Positions 63,933-64,000 of a DNA stretch of 64,000 nucleotides are shown piece after piece. A model generated the notes under the pieces. The model made no database searches. It had not been told where the DNA came from and was given only the letters and a program-made list of their open reading frames with translations. This DNA is from a gamma proteobacterium symbiont of Stewartia floridana. GTDB lineage: Bacteria > Pseudomonadota > Gammaproteobacteria > Chromatiales > Chromatiaceae. Made by a program: the position numbers and the translations under genes. Numbering within the stretch: position 1 is the first letter of the stretch; the number at the start of each line of letters is the position of its first letter. The stretch spans positions 248,001 to 312,000 of the forward strand of contig NAUB01000022.1 in the NCBI GenBank assembly GCA_003676145.1, in the 5' to 3' direction.

Positions 63933-64000
63933 CGCTCAAATCCCACAATTGCAGTGGGCGCCCGCCCCCCAATCCGCTATAATCGCGCGGTTTGACGATC

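Noticed and set aside
1-64000. tRNA, rRNA, CRISPR or riboswitch elements
   Set aside because: I looked for cloverleaf cores, regularly spaced repeats and conserved leader motifs by eye and saw none; a covariance-model scan would be needed to exclude small RNAs.

Overview
The window is a stretch of chromosome from a gammaproteobacterium. The gene content points to a chemoautotrophic, probably sulfur-oxidising lineage of the Chromatiales/Sedimenticola/Thiodiazotropha kind. This is an inference from the gene set, because no marker gene such as rRNA is present. I found no tRNA, rRNA, CRISPR array, intact insertion sequence or phage gene. Coding density is high and intergenic DNA is noticeably more AT-rich than the genes.

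Layout. 0-9 kb: the 5' part of an acetolactate synthase-like gene (minus), a membrane-anchored CBS protein, a TetR-controlled RND efflux operon behind a perfect palindrome, and a chemoreceptor (minus). 9-11 kb: a secreted RCC1-repeat protein (minus). 11-22.4 kb: a six-gene plus-strand operon, sulP - NuoM-like - dabA - dabB (NuoL-like) - NuoM-like - NuoM-like. This is an enlarged version of the DAB energy-coupled inorganic-carbon uptake system. 22.4-24.4 kb: a 52-bp perfect hairpin repeat, a decayed GGDEF-EAL gene, and a CsoSCA/beta-type carbonic anhydrase-like gene. 24.7-32 kb: BolA-like, SagB-type oxidoreductase, IsdG-like haem monooxygenase, malate dehydrogenase, PpnN, an exported alpha/beta hydrolase with a beta-helix-like tail, and a secreted phospholipase A2-like protein. 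32-35 kb: lipoproteins, a DUF21-CBS protein and RraA. 35-40 kb: the glyoxylate-shunt genes aceB-aceA (minus) with aceK divergent. 40-46 kb: a haemerythrin-PAS-PAS-GGDEF-EAL-CZB sensor, an XrtA/PEP-CTERM-type sugar transferase, an orphan gene bracketed by 12-bp inverted repeats, and adk. 46-61.4 kb: a lytic transglycosylase lipoprotein, then rnfB - nifJ - rnfC - rnfD - rnfG - rnfE - rnfA - small Cys-rich membrane protein - ppsA - ppsR. 61.5-64 kb: a class III nucleotide cyclase overlapping a lipoprotein gene.

How the genes work together. The DAB supercluster and the nearby carbonic anhydrase-like gene would supply bicarbonate/CO2 for fixation. The rnf-nifJ-ppsA-ppsR block is a self-contained pyruvate node: Rnf exchanges electrons between NADH and ferredoxin at the expense of an ion gradient, NifJ interconverts acetyl-CoA + CO2 and pyruvate with ferredoxin, and PpsA lifts pyruvate to PEP under PpsR control. 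With the glyoxylate shunt, AceK and malate dehydrogenase it allows carbon to move from C2 units to C3/C4 units. The two strongest leads for new biology are (1) the DAB cluster with four antiporter-like subunits, one of which has lost its key Glu and Lys, and (2) the rnf cluster, which has a Bacteroidota/Chlorobi-like subunit order, an inserted nifJ of unusual size and a candidate NqrM-like metal-delivery protein.
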